Assembly (NCBI RefSeq): GCF_900168115.1
Contig: NZ_FUZC01000007.1
Span: 186,001-250,000 of the forward strand
Source: Salegentibacter salinarum
Lineage (GTDB): Bacteria > Bacteroidota > Bacteroidia > Flavobacteriales > Flavobacteriaceae
DNA length: 64,000 bases
Direction: 5' to 3'
Part shown: in pieces, positions 52,946 through 61,393 of the stretch
Layout of the letters: every line of letters starts with the position of its first letter
Numbering within the stretch: the stretch's first letter is position 1
Notes under the pieces: model-generated
What the model was told of the DNA's origin: nothing
Seen by the model: the letters and a program-made list of their open reading frames with translations, nothing else
The model's database searches: none
Program-made: the position numbers and the translations under genes

Positions 52946-54247
52946 ATGCAAACTAAGAATTTACAGGAAATCCTGGACAAACTGGAGATTTCCCAGCTTA
53001 ATGCTATGCAGCAAGAAGCTTATAAAACCATTAACGACAACCCAAACACGGTATTACTTTCACCCACAGGATCGGGGAAAACCCTCGCATTTCTATTACC
53101 CTTGCTCGATATTTTAGATCCCGACCTGGCAGAAGTTCAGGCATTGATTTTAGTGCCTTCACGAGAACTGGCTATTCAAATTGAACAGGTAACCCGGGAA
53201 ATGGGTGCAGGATTTAAAGCAAATGCCGTTTACGGCGGTAGGGCTTTTTCTAAAGATAAAATAGAATTGCAACACGCCCCCGCCATTTTAATAGGTACGC
53301 CTGGAAGAATTGCCGATCATTTTAGAAGAGAAACTTTTTCGACAAAAAATATTAAAGCGCTGGTTTTAGATGAATTTGATAAATCTTTAGAAGTAGGTTT
53401 TGAGAACGAAATGAAAGAAATTATTGGAGAGCTTTCCGGCTTAGATACACGCATCCTGACTTCAGCAACACAAAATATTAATATACCCGGGTTTGTAGGT
53501 CTTAAAAACCCGAAGCGAATAGATTATTTAAAAGGGGAGCAGCCATCCCTGGAGATTAAAACCATACAGGTAAATCCAAAAACTAAACTGCAAAGCCTTG
53601 TAAATTTACTTTCTGAAAATGCTAAAGGTTCCGGCATTATTTTTTGCAATTTAAAGGATAGTATTGCTGAAGTAAGCGATTTTCTGGATAGAAAAAATAT
53701 TGAACACGGAATTTTCTCAGGCGGAATGGAGCAAAAAGACCGCGAAAGATCACTTATTAAATTTAGAAACGGAACTCATAGAATTCTAATCGCCACAGAT
53801 CTTGCTGCGCGCGGAATAGATGTTCCTGAAATAGATTTTATAATTCATTATCAATTACCTTTTAAAGCATCAGAATTCACCCATAGAAACGGACGAACTG
53901 CGAGAATGCACCAGGAGGGAACTGCCTATGTCCTTTCAGATAGAAGAACGCTACCTGATTTTATTAAGGCTAACGATTATAAAATTCAGAATGAAAAAAC
54001 CAATACAGATGTAGTTGAAAAAACTACTTTGTTTATTTCTGGAGGAAGAAAAGATAAAATTTCAAAAGGAGATATTGCCGGACTTTTCTTAAAACAGGGA
54101 AATCTTAAAAAGGAAGAACTGGGGCTTATCGAGCTGAAACAGGATTGCGCCTTTGTAGCTGTTCCCGAGGAAAAAGCTGAAGCACTTATAGAAACGCTTA
54201 ATAATTCCAGGCTTAAGAAGAAAAAAGTGAGGGTTCGTTATATTTAA
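52946..54247 (+). CDS. DEAD-box RNA helicase, DbpA-like, with DEFD motif
   Basis: The 433-aa helicase has motif I S-P-T-G-S-G-K-T near residue 40, motif II D-E-F-D (not D-E-A-D) near 142, S-A-T near 174, and H-R-N-G-R-T-A-R near 312. The last 70 residues form a DbpA-type RNA-binding domain. Such proteins remodel rRNA during ribosome assembly. Alanine-to-Phe replacement in motif II is unusual. It is followed after 6 bp by the VF530 gene. Confidence 0.9.
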   Translation: MQTKNLQEILDKLEISQLNAMQQEAYKTINDNPNTVLLSPTGSGKTLAFLLPLLDILDPDLAEVQALILVPSRELAIQIEQVTREMGAGFKANAVYGGRAFSKDKIELQHAPAILIGTPGRIADHFRRETFSTKNIKALVLDEFDKSLEVGFENEMKEIIGELSGLDTRILTSATQNINIPGFVGLKNPKRIDYLKGEQPSLEIKTIQVNPKTKLQSLVNLLSENAKGSGIIFCNLKDSIAEVSDFLDRKNIEHGIFSGGMEQKDRERSLIKFRNGTHRILIATDLAARGIDVPEIDFIIHYQLPFKASEFTHRNGRTARMHQEGTAYVLSDRRTLPDFIKANDYKIQNEKTNTDVVEKTTLFISGGRKDKISKGDIAGLFLKQGNLKKEELGLIELKQDCAFVAVPEEKAEALIETLNNSRLKKKKVRVRYI

Positions 54248-54253
54248 TTAATT

Positions 54254-54469
54254 ATGGAAACTAAGCAACCTAATAATCCGTTACACGGTGTAAAACTTGC
54301 CGAAATTCTTGACTTCCTGGTAACGCGTTATGGCTGGGAAGAAATGGGGAATCGCATTAATATTAAATGTTTTACGCAAGATCCTTCTATAAAATCCAGC
54401 TTAAAATTCTTAAGAAAAACGCCCTGGGCAAGGACTAAGGTTGAAAGATTATATCTTGATTCGCTTTAA
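54254..54469 (+). CDS. VF530 family (DUF2132) small protein
   Basis: The 71-aa protein has the family pattern: N-P-L-H-G-x-x-L near residue 7, G-W-E-E-M-G near 28, C-F-x-x-D-P-S-I-x-S-S-L-K-F-L near 41 and W-A-R-T-K-V-E near the C-terminus. It is a DNA/RNA-binding-like helical protein of unknown role. Spaced 6 bp after the DEAD-box helicase, it is likely co-transcribed with it. Confidence 0.9.
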   Translation: METKQPNNPLHGVKLAEILDFLVTRYGWEEMGNRINIKCFTQDPSIKSSLKFLRKTPWARTKVERLYLDSL

Positions 54470-54531
54470 ACGCTGAATTTTTTTAACAGCATTAATACGG
54501 ATTTCCGTAATCTTAATTCAATAATTACAAA

Positions 54532-54539
54532 TATCTTTG
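54532..54539 (+). promoter_or_regulatory. -7 element of the 37-aa membrane ORF
   Basis: TATCTTTG, exact consensus, 44 bp before the ATG at 54583. No TTG at -33. Confidence 0.45.
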
Positions 54540-54582
54540 ATAGTTCGGTTTTTGAGAAAAGCTTTAACTTATAGATATTTTG

Positions 54583-54696
54583 ATGAAAAGCATTTTAGAA
54601 TGGCTAAGATTTAATGGCTTAAAGCTGGTAATAGCTTTAGTTGCCGGGCTTGTTACTTACCATTTGCTCAACTGGATGTATTTTCTAAACTATTGA
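54583..54696 (+). CDS. 37-aa single-TM small protein
   Basis: ATG 54583 to TGA 54696. The product starts M-K-S-I-L-E-W-L-R-F and has one hydrophobic helix (residues 13-27, L-V-I-A-L-V-A-G-L-V) ending in an aromatic W-M-Y-F-L-N-Y. It lies alone between VF530 and the J-domain gene with its own -7 box. I do not recognise the family. Confidence 0.55.
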   Translation: MKSILEWLRFNGLKLVIALVAGLVTYHLLNWMYFLNY

Positions 54697-54751
54697 ATAA
54701 ATAAAGAAGAACGGGAGGAGAATAATCCGTCTTTTATCCGAAAAAAAGGAG

Positions 54752-54759
54752 TACTTTTG
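54752..54759 (+). promoter_or_regulatory. -7 element of the J-domain gene
   Basis: TACTTTTG matches TAnnTTTG and lies 22 bp before the ATG at 54782. Confidence 0.5.
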
Positions 54760-54781
54760 CCGCTTATTTAAAATAAAAAAA

Positions 54782-55237
54782 ATGAAGCGTGTAAATCAAT
54801 ATAAAAAGCTCTTTAATGTTGAAAAAGAGATAGACCTTAAAGAACTTAAAACCAGCTACCGAAACCTGGTCAAAGAATGGCATCCCGATAAATTCAGGGA
54901 AACCGACGAAAAACACGCCGAAGCTGAAATTAAAAGTAAAGAGATTATAGATGGTTACCATTTTTTGGTAAGCATTGCCCCACATACCCGCGACGCCAAT
55001 CTTGAAGAATATAACCGCACTATAAACGAAGCCGGAATTGCAGATTACCAGCACAAAGGCAATCTACTGGAGATCTCTTTTACCAACGGTACTACGTACG
55101 AATATTTTGGGGTGAACAAGAAACTTTTTATTAAGTTCATCAGTTCAGATAAGCAGGTGAGATTTGCCAAAAGAAATATTTACAATTCTTTTTTATATAG
55201 AAAATCTAAAAAAGATCTTGAGCTGGAAACTGCTTAA
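54782..55237 (+). CDS. J-domain protein with C-terminal KTSC domain
   Basis: The 151-aa protein has an N-terminal J domain with the H-P-D motif (K-E-W-H-P-D-K-F near residue 33) and a C-terminal KTSC-type domain (L-E-I-S-F-T-N-G-T-T-Y-E-Y-F-G-V near 98). J domains stimulate DnaK; KTSC may bind nucleic acid or a partner protein. The gene lies apart from dnaK/dnaJ and may recruit Hsp70 to a specific client. It is followed by an inverted-repeat element that may stop transcription. Confidence 0.88.
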   Translation: MKRVNQYKKLFNVEKEIDLKELKTSYRNLVKEWHPDKFRETDEKHAEAEIKSKEIIDGYHFLVSIAPHTRDANLEEYNRTINEAGIADYQHKGNLLEISFTNGTTYEYFGVNKKLFIKFISSDKQVRFAKRNIYNSFLYRKSKKDLELETA

Positions 55238-55256
55238 AGAGATTTTAGGGAGTAAA

Positions 55257-55390
55257 AGAGGCTGTTTGAAAGTGTTTTTAATTCGTCATCCTAAACTTGT
55301 TTCAGGATCTAACATGTTTTTAAATTAATTTCATATTAGAAGCTGAAACTAGTTCAACTTGACAACAATAGACCTTTCAAACAGCCTTTT
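55257..55390. repeat. Long inverted-repeat element, copy 2
   Basis: The outer arms AGAGGCTGTTTGAAAG and CTTTCAAACAGCCTTTTCT are inverted. Inside are TCATCCTAAAC...TTTCAGGATC and GAAGCTGAAACTAGTTCAAC hairpins, in the same order as in copy 1. Located after the J-domain gene. Confidence 0.7.
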
Positions 55391-55419
55391 CTTATTCAAA
55401 TATAGTAAGACTCGATAAA

Positions 55420-55932
55420 CTACATTCCGCTTTCTGAATCTTCCACGGTAGATTGAGAAATTACATCTTTAATAGATTGATGTCCTTTTTCAATCTCATC
55501 GTGTTCAGATTTCATTTCGTCCTGTTCACCCATGATACGATCGTGAGTTTTTTGCATTTCATCAAGTTGCGCTTTTTTCTCATCTGCGCTTAAAGAGCCG
55601 TACTCCTGGTTAAGCTCATTATGACTTCTAATCATTTCTTCGTGAGAAGCCAGGGTTGCCTGGTGGTCTCTAATTTGCCCTTCAAGCTCTGCCAGTTTTT
55701 CTAACTGGGTAGAATCTTCCAGTTCTTCAAGCCCACGCAGTTCCTGCGATACCTGGTTGTGATTGTTCATTAGTTCCTGGTGCTTTTGTGTAAGTTCCTC
55801 ATGGGTACTAACAATACTGTCATTGGCTTTGGTTAATTCCTGTTGTTGCTTTTCCAAATCCTTACCGGCATTATCGTTACAACTTGTAAAACCTATAGCT
55901 ACAAGGGCTAAAATCATTACAAAATTTCTCAT
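55420..55932 (-). CDS. Lipoprotein with histidine-striped coiled coil
   Basis: The 170-aa protein has a lipobox F-T-S-C (Cys 18), so it is anchored in a membrane. The rest is a long amphipathic coiled coil. All nine His residues sit at heptad spacing: 44-51-58, 90-97-104 and 130-144-151 (137 is Gln). Such a stripe could bind metal or sense pH. It is monocistronic. I do not recognise a named family. Confidence 0.8.
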   Translation of the reverse strand: MRNFVMILALVAIGFTSCNDNAGKDLEKQQQELTKANDSIVSTHEELTQKHQELMNNHNQVSQELRGLEELEDSTQLEKLAELEGQIRDHQATLASHEEMIRSHNELNQEYGSLSADEKKAQLDEMQKTHDRIMGEQDEMKSEHDEIEKGHQSIKDVISQSTVEDSESGM

Positions 55933-56338
<406 letters not shown>

Positions 56339-56830
56339 TTACTCATCTTCTTCTAGCTCTCCTATTTTTCCCTGGTAAGATATAAAAGAACGCTGGCTGC
56401 TGTTTACTCTTGTGTTTACATCTCCTTCAGGAAATATATTTATAGAAAAATCAAGATTTTCACTATTCTGGTCGGTAGTAAATTTTATTATTTGAGAATT
56501 ATTCCTCCCGCTGCTAATTTCAAAATCCTGCAATGGGCCGTTGTAGATAATTCCACCTTCGCTGTTATAACCACCCCCGGAAAATCGTTCTCCAAAAAAC
56601 GGCAGGAACAAATTCACAGAATCTTTTTTAAAGCGTATAAAATTAGGATTTCCGATCAGGTTAACTCTGCCGCCAGCCATGGGGCTTAGCCAATCGTGTT
56701 CAATCTCAAACTCCCTGCTTTCAATTAAGGCCTTCGTTTCGGCAATTTTAGTAGTATCGGCACTACTACCGCAAGCTTGCAGTAAGATTAGCGCAAAAAT
56801 AATACTTAAATATTTGATATGTAGTTTCAT
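56339..56830 (-). CDS. DUF4251 domain lipoprotein
   Basis: The 163-aa protein has a signal peptide with lipobox L-Q-A-C-G, then a DUF4251 beta domain with L-P-F-F-G-E-R-F-S-G-G-G-Y-N and S-F-I-S-Y-Q-G-K-I. This family is specific to Bacteroidetes and of unknown function, probably periplasmic. An ATG at 56842 would add four residues; 56830 gives a better signal peptide start. It is the only gene in this stretch. Confidence 0.88.
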   Translation of the reverse strand: MKLHIKYLSIIFALILLQACGSSADTTKIAETKALIESREFEIEHDWLSPMAGGRVNLIGNPNFIRFKKDSVNLFLPFFGERFSGGGYNSEGGIIYNGPLQDFEISSGRNNSQIIKFTTDQNSENLDFSINIFPEGDVNTRVNSSQRSFISYQGKIGELEEDE

Positions 56831-57083
56831 AGGTACCCTCATTAGATTCTTAGCTTAAGATACAATCTTTAACTTGCGAATAGTCTTAAAAGACTTTTAA
56901 ATTACTGAATCCCGAATTAATCTAATAAAGTTTCAAAATTAAAGAAAGAATTAAAATACCTTTCAACTAAAAAATAAGTTTATGCATTTAAAAATATTCT
57001 TAAAGCTTTGCTAAGAATCACTTAATTGATTTGGGTACTAAGAGAATTATGGGTTAATTGGTAATACTAAAATAAACTTATTT

Positions 57084-57389
57084 ATGGAAGCAATATATCA
57101 GTTCGTAAAACTCGATAAAAGCGAAAAACTACAGGATTTCGCTCAAAAAAAATTAGATAAACTGGAAACAAAATATGACTGGATCGTGAAAGCCCAGGTA
57201 TATTTTAAAAAAGAAGAAGCCCAAGATCCAAAAGGTTATATCTGCAATATTAAACTGAGCGCTCCCGGGCCTCAAATTTTTGCTGAATCTAACGAAAACT
57301 CTTTTGAAGCTGCAACCTCTGAAACTATTAGAGATCTTGAACGCCAGTTATCAAAAAGAAAGGGCCAAATGAAAACACATTCTAACTAA
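57084..57389 (+). CDS. hpf: Ribosome hibernation-promoting factor family protein (HPF/RaiA)
   Basis: The 101-aa protein fits the short HPF/YfiA fold (K-L-D-K-S-E-K-L-Q-D-F-A-Q-K-K-L-D-K-L near the start, then a K-G-Y-I-C-N-I-K-L strand and a C-terminal R-D-L-E-R-Q-L helix). It binds the 30S subunit in stationary phase to inactivate or dimerise ribosomes. It has no long C-terminal dimerisation domain. Terminated by the hairpin at 57414. Confidence 0.88.
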   Translation: MEAIYQFVKLDKSEKLQDFAQKKLDKLETKYDWIVKAQVYFKKEEAQDPKGYICNIKLSAPGPQIFAESNENSFEAATSETIRDLERQLSKRKGQMKTHSN

Positions 57390-57413
57390 GAGTAATTTTT
57401 CAGTTTAATGCAC

Positions 57414-57448
57414 AAAAAACCCTGATGTAAATCACATCAGGGTTTTTT
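57414..57448. terminator. Bidirectional terminator after hpf and aconitase
   Basis: The arms AAAAAACCCTGATGT and ACATCAGGGTTTTTT form a 15-bp perfect stem with a 5-nt loop. It stops transcription from hpf (+) and from the aconitase gene (-). Confidence 0.9.
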
Positions 57449-57477
57449 AATTCGTCATTCTGAGTTTAACTGAGATT

Positions 57478-59499
57478 TTACTTCACGTCGGCTTCTTCAG
57501 CATCTTTGGCCTGGTCTTCACCGAGTTCGTTGGCTTCAATTCGCTCTTTAAACTCGTTGATAATTCCACCTTTCAACAAAATATTTATTTGCCTGTCACT
57601 CATACTGTGCTTGGTTTCAAACTCCAGTTTATTACCATTTGCTTTTCTAACAATTACCTTAATATTATTTCGATTTTTAATGTCTTCGCGCAGGTTTCTA
57701 AATATTACTTGATCGTCCTGATCTATCTTTTCATAATCTGCGATATCTAAAAACTCTAAAGGAAGAATACCAAAATTCACCAGGTTTTGCCAGGCAATTC
57801 TTGCATAACTATTTGCAATTACCGCTACCTGACCTAAATATTTTGGTGCGATGGCCGCGTGCTCCCTACTGGAACCCTGGGCATAATTATCTTTTGCAAC
57901 CACAATATGGCCGCCGTGTTCGCCTTTAGCTTTCATCGCACGATCATAAAATGTCTCGTCAATAACCGTATAAGAATATTTACTAATTTCCGGAAGGTTA
58001 CTTCTAAAAGGTAGTACCTCTGCTCCTGCTTTTAATATTTCATCGGTTGAAACATTATCTCCCATTTTTAGCATTACTGGAACGCTATATTTATTCTGCA
58101 TAGGTTCAATATATGGTAGGGATTTAATGTTGGGTCCTTTCTGAAGTTCAACTTTAGAACCGTCTTCCGGCGGAGCAACCAGCATATCTTCTTTAATAAT
58201 CTGAAATTCGGGATATTCAAATTTCGGATATTTCATATTGTAAAGCTTCTCCATATCCCGCGGATCTGTAATTTTTCCGGTTAAAGCTGAAGCCGCAGCG
58301 GTTTCAGGGCTACATAAATGTACCTGGTCGTCCTTTGTTCCGGAACGATCGGGAAAGTTTCTTGGCATGGTACGTAAACTAATGGTGTTAGATGCCGGTG
58401 CCTGGCCCATACCTATACATCCCATACAACCGGACTGGTGAAAACGCGCTCCTGCTTTAATTAAATTAGCAAAAGCCCTATTCTCTATCATATTCTGAAT
58501 AATCTGCCTTGAGGTTGGATTGATATCAAACGAAACATCACTGCTAACCGATTTGTCTTCAACTATAGCTCCTGCAACCCAAAAATCTCGTAACCCAGGG
58601 TTGGCCGAAGAACCAATAACCACCTGGCTAATTGGTTTTCCTGCAACCTCACTTACCGGAACAACATTTCCGGGACTGGTTGGCAGGGCAATTAATGGCA
58701 CAAGTTCATCTAAAATAATTTCTTCGTGAAGATCGTATTCACAACCTTCATCGGCTATTAATTCTATCCAATCATCTTCGCGTTCCTGAGATTTCAGAAA
58801 TCTTCTTGTTTCATTATCACTCGGGAAAACGGTTGTGGTCGCACCAAGTTCGGCGCCCATATTAGCAATAACGTGGCGATCCATCGCACTTAAATTTTTA
58901 AGTCCGTCACCATAATATTCTATTACTTTTCCAACTCCGCCTTTTACATCGTGGCGGCGTAGCATTTCCAGGATCACATCTTTTGCACTCACCCAATCTG
59001 GTAAATTTCCGGTTAGTTTTACACCCCAAACTTGTGGCATTTTCACAAAATAAGGCTGCCCGGCAATCGCCGCAGCAACGTCAAGTCCGCCGGTACCAAT
59101 GGCCAGCATTCCTAAGGAACCTGCAGCCGGAGTATGACTGTCTGAACCAACCATAGTTTTCCCAGGTTTTCCAAAGCGTTCCATATGCACTGGATGGCTT
59201 ACACCGTTTCCGGGTCTACTATACCAAAGTCCGAATTTTTGCGCTGCCGAAAGTAAAAACAAGTGGTCATCGGCATTTTTAAAGTCGGTTTGCAACAGGT
59301 TGTGATCTACATATTGTACAGCTACTTCGGTTTGGGCTTTTTCAAGTCCCATGGCTTCCAGTTCTAATTGTACCAGTGTTCCCGTAGCATCCTGCAACAA
59401 TGCCTGATCTATTTTTATTCCTATTTCCTTCCCGGGAGTCATTTCTCCCTTGAGCAAATGTTCTTTAATTAATTTTTGAGTTACATTTAATTTAGACAT
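57478..59499 (-). CDS. Aconitase family protein, Aquifex-type putative aconitate hydratase
   Basis: The 673-aa protein has [4Fe-4S] ligands in G-C-M-G-C-I-G-M near residue 356 and H-L-C-S-P-E near 396, a swivel domain with N-Y-A-Q-G-S-S-R-E-H near 562, and the substrate motif G-S-D-S-H-T near 118. Its length and order match the 'Aquifex type' branch rather than AcnA (about 890 aa) or AcnB. It probably interconverts citrate and isocitrate, but a related hydro-lyase is possible. A Glu/Asp-rich tail ends the protein. Single gene with its own terminator. Confidence 0.9.
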   Translation of the reverse strand: MSKLNVTQKLIKEHLLKGEMTPGKEIGIKIDQALLQDATGTLVQLELEAMGLEKAQTEVAVQYVDHNLLQTDFKNADDHLFLLSAAQKFGLWYSRPGNGVSHPVHMERFGKPGKTMVGSDSHTPAAGSLGMLAIGTGGLDVAAAIAGQPYFVKMPQVWGVKLTGNLPDWVSAKDVILEMLRRHDVKGGVGKVIEYYGDGLKNLSAMDRHVIANMGAELGATTTVFPSDNETRRFLKSQEREDDWIELIADEGCEYDLHEEIILDELVPLIALPTSPGNVVPVSEVAGKPISQVVIGSSANPGLRDFWVAGAIVEDKSVSSDVSFDINPTSRQIIQNMIENRAFANLIKAGARFHQSGCMGCIGMGQAPASNTISLRTMPRNFPDRSGTKDDQVHLCSPETAAASALTGKITDPRDMEKLYNMKYPKFEYPEFQIIKEDMLVAPPEDGSKVELQKGPNIKSLPYIEPMQNKYSVPVMLKMGDNVSTDEILKAGAEVLPFRSNLPEISKYSYTVIDETFYDRAMKAKGEHGGHIVVAKDNYAQGSSREHAAIAPKYLGQVAVIANSYARIAWQNLVNFGILPLEFLDIADYEKIDQDDQVIFRNLREDIKNRNNIKVIVRKANGNKLEFETKHSMSDRQINILLKGGIINEFKERIEANELGEDQAKDAEEADVK

Positions 59500-59626
59500 A
59501 GTTGGTTATTTTTAAGCTTTAAAATATTACAATTTATAGGAACAATGGGTGCTTTTAACAATATCTTATACCTTACATCGCGTTCTAACTTCCTATTATT
59601 AAGCTGACATTGAAGTTTTCTAGCAT

Positions 59627-59671
59627 TAAAAAAGCCACAAATACAGAAGGATTTTCTTCTTTATTTATGGC
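59627..59671 (-). terminator. Terminator of the degenerate MBL-fold gene
   Basis: The arms at 59634-59649 and 59656-59671 form a 16-bp imperfect stem with a 6-nt loop. On the minus strand it is followed by a T tract of about seven. Confidence 0.75.
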
Positions 59672-59687
59672 TTCTTCTAAAAAAGCT

Positions 59688-59760
59688 GTTTGAAAAATAA
59701 CCTCTTTAATATCCTGAACCTAAGTTGTGAATATTCAGCCGGCTACTTTCGAAACAGCTT
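59688..59760. repeat. Long inverted-repeat element, short copy 3
   Basis: The outer arms AAGCTGTTTGAAA and TTTCGAAACAGCTT are inverted with one difference. The inside has an ATCCTGAA followed by TTCAG, a shortened form of copies 1 and 2. Confidence 0.6.
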
Positions 59761-59770
59761 AATTATATTT

Positions 59771-60487
59771 CTAACTTCTGCTTAAAGCATTTAAAATATC
59801 GGTTTGTTGCCCTTCTTCAATATTGAAACCGGGTTTTCCTTTTCGCGGAAATAAATAAGAAAATTCTTGATCAAAAGCGCTCCAGCTTCCTGCCAATCCA
59901 AAATCGTCGTTAGATTTATCCATTTTTGGCCTTTTGAAGGTATTTAAATCTGAATCGTATGGAGAGCCTTCTGCATCTTCACCCGGGAATAACATTCCAT
60001 CATTTACTTCAGAATGAATTATTACTGAAGCACCACCGTTTCCTGGGAGATCAAATACTTTTAAACCGAAATCTTTCAATACTCCTTTGCGTTCGGTTAT
60101 ATCCTTAGTTTTAAAACTGTCTTTAAAATTGTTGCGCGGATGTGCAAAAATTGGGGCGCCATCTGCATCTTCAGAAATTGTTTTTAAATCGGCATAAGCA
60201 TCTTTCAAAATAGCATCGCAGGTAATTAAAATACCTTTTATCTTATAACCATCGGTTATCAGCTTTTTTACCGCGTCTTTTGTAGATTTTTCAACTACAT
60301 CTATTAGCAGTATATCCTGCCTGTTTATATGTCTAATAGCGTAACCCTGGTTAAAAACGCCATCTTTTTCTTCACCTTTAATAATAAATGTGTCGGGAAT
60401 TAACTTTAAAAATTTACCGGTTTCTCCTTTTTCAACAAATTCGGCACTTTGGCTGTGCAACACTTCCATCTTATCAACAGTCTTCAT
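59771..60487 (-). CDS. Metallo-beta-lactamase-fold protein with degenerate metal site
   Basis: The 238-aa protein shows an MBL-like strand order: I-L-L-I-D-V-V, then I-K-G-I-L-I-T-C-D near residue 85 where active enzymes have T-H-x-H-x-D-H, then F-A-H-P, then L-P-G-N-G-G-A-S-V-I-I-H where P-G-H-T-x-G-S is usual, and G-M-L-F-P-G-E-D where G-D-x-L/F is usual. Most metal ligands are therefore missing, so it is probably not a hydrolase. The start is ATG 60487 (a TTG two codons earlier is less likely). It lies downstream of the polyketide operon, with a 73-bp gap from the PPTase. Confidence 0.6.
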   Translation of the reverse strand: MKTVDKMEVLHSQSAEFVEKGETGKFLKLIPDTFIIKGEEKDGVFNQGYAIRHINRQDILLIDVVEKSTKDAVKKLITDGYKIKGILITCDAILKDAYADLKTISEDADGAPIFAHPRNNFKDSFKTKDITERKGVLKDFGLKVFDLPGNGGASVIIHSEVNDGMLFPGEDAEGSPYDSDLNTFKRPKMDKSNDDFGLAGSWSAFDQEFSYLFPRKGKPGFNIEEGQQTDILNALSRS

Positions 60488-60560
60488 AATCAAAATCGTT
60501 TTAAATTAGTTGTTTCAAGATACAAAGAAGGCTATGTTTTCACAATGCGGAAATCAGGTT

Positions 60561-61124
60561 TTAGGACATATTTAACGAGACGGCGTAGGCTGAAAAATTA
60601 CCGTGATGGGAAAGGCTAAACGGAATTTGCAGATTATCACCCCGGTAGCTTACAAAAGGTATCCCCTCTCTGTCCTTACTTATGTTAAGGTATTCTAATC
60701 TAATATCTTTATGCTCAGCAATTTTTTGAAGTAACCTGAACCTGGAGTTTTTATTTTCTGAAATCAGGGAAAACTCGGTGTTTCCCGTAGAAGTATGAAT
60801 CATATTTGGAAAAAGAATTGAATTTATTACAAAAACGTCTTCTTTATAACATACCACTCCCCTCGCCTTGCCGGGATTAATTTTTATCTGTTCGCTGATA
60901 AATTGCTTCGGATTATAAAAACGCTTCAATGTATATTTACGCTGAACCGCTTTATAAACCGCCTCTTTCATACTCCATAGCAACCAGACATTTAATTCAG
61001 GATCTTCTGAATTCTGAATAAAAGTTTGTTCTTCTTCTGAAAATAATTTCTGAAGAAAACCCTTTCTTTGCCAGTTACTTTGAGCCCGAATCAGGTTAAG
61101 GTCTATGATATCGTTACCAATCAC
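60561..61124 (-). CDS. 4'-phosphopantetheinyl transferase superfamily protein
   Basis: The 187-aa protein has I-G-N-D-I-I-D-L at the N-terminus and W-S-M-K-E-A-V-Y-K-A near residue 52, the W-x-x-K-E-A motif of PPTases. It transfers phosphopantetheine from CoA to a carrier protein, here most likely the ACP encoded just upstream. It starts with GTG (61124) overlapping the ACP stop. Mg2+ ligands Asp in N-D-x-x-D and Glu in K-E are present. It is part of the polyketide operon. Confidence 0.85.
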   Translation of the reverse strand: MIGNDIIDLNLIRAQSNWQRKGFLQKLFSEEEQTFIQNSEDPELNVWLLWSMKEAVYKAVQRKYTLKRFYNPKQFISEQIKINPGKARGVVCYKEDVFVINSILFPNMIHTSTGNTEFSLISENKNSRFRLLQKIAEHKDIRLEYLNISKDREGIPFVSYRGDNLQIPFSLSHHGNFSAYAVSLNMS

Positions 61125-61375
61125 GCTGAAGCCAGTTTTTGCTCAATAATATTTTTAGCATCCCCCACTGTGAGCATACCTTCCATAGACTCATTGTCTA
61201 TTTCAATATTAAATTCGTCTTCTACATCCAGGATTACATCTACCAGGTTAGCCGAATTTACTTCCAAGTCTTTAATGAAATCGGTTTCTTCGCTGAAATC
61301 CTCCAACCCTTCCTGGCGTTGTGTATATGGCGTTACAATCTTTTTGATAGCATTCAGTATTTCTTTTTCTTTCAT
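61121..61375 (-). CDS. Acyl carrier protein
   Basis: The 84-aa acidic helical protein has a phosphopantetheine Ser in E-V-N-S-A-N-L near residue 39. The usual motif is D-S-L; here the Asp is replaced by Asn, so it is probably a dedicated ACP rather than the fatty-acid AcpP. It begins M-K-E-K-E-I-L-N-A. It overlaps the PPTase start by 4 bp and follows the ketosynthase by 18 bp. Confidence 0.88.
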   Translation of the reverse strand: MKEKEILNAIKKIVTPYTQRQEGLEDFSEETDFIKDLEVNSANLVDVILDVEDEFNIEIDNESMEGMLTVGDAKNIIEQKLASA

Positions 61376-61393
61376 TTTTTGTAATAAAATAGC

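Noticed and set aside
54491-54517. Inverted repeat TACGGA/TCCGTA after VF530 as a terminator
   Set aside because: Short 6-bp stem with a 2-nt loop and no T run; more likely chance.
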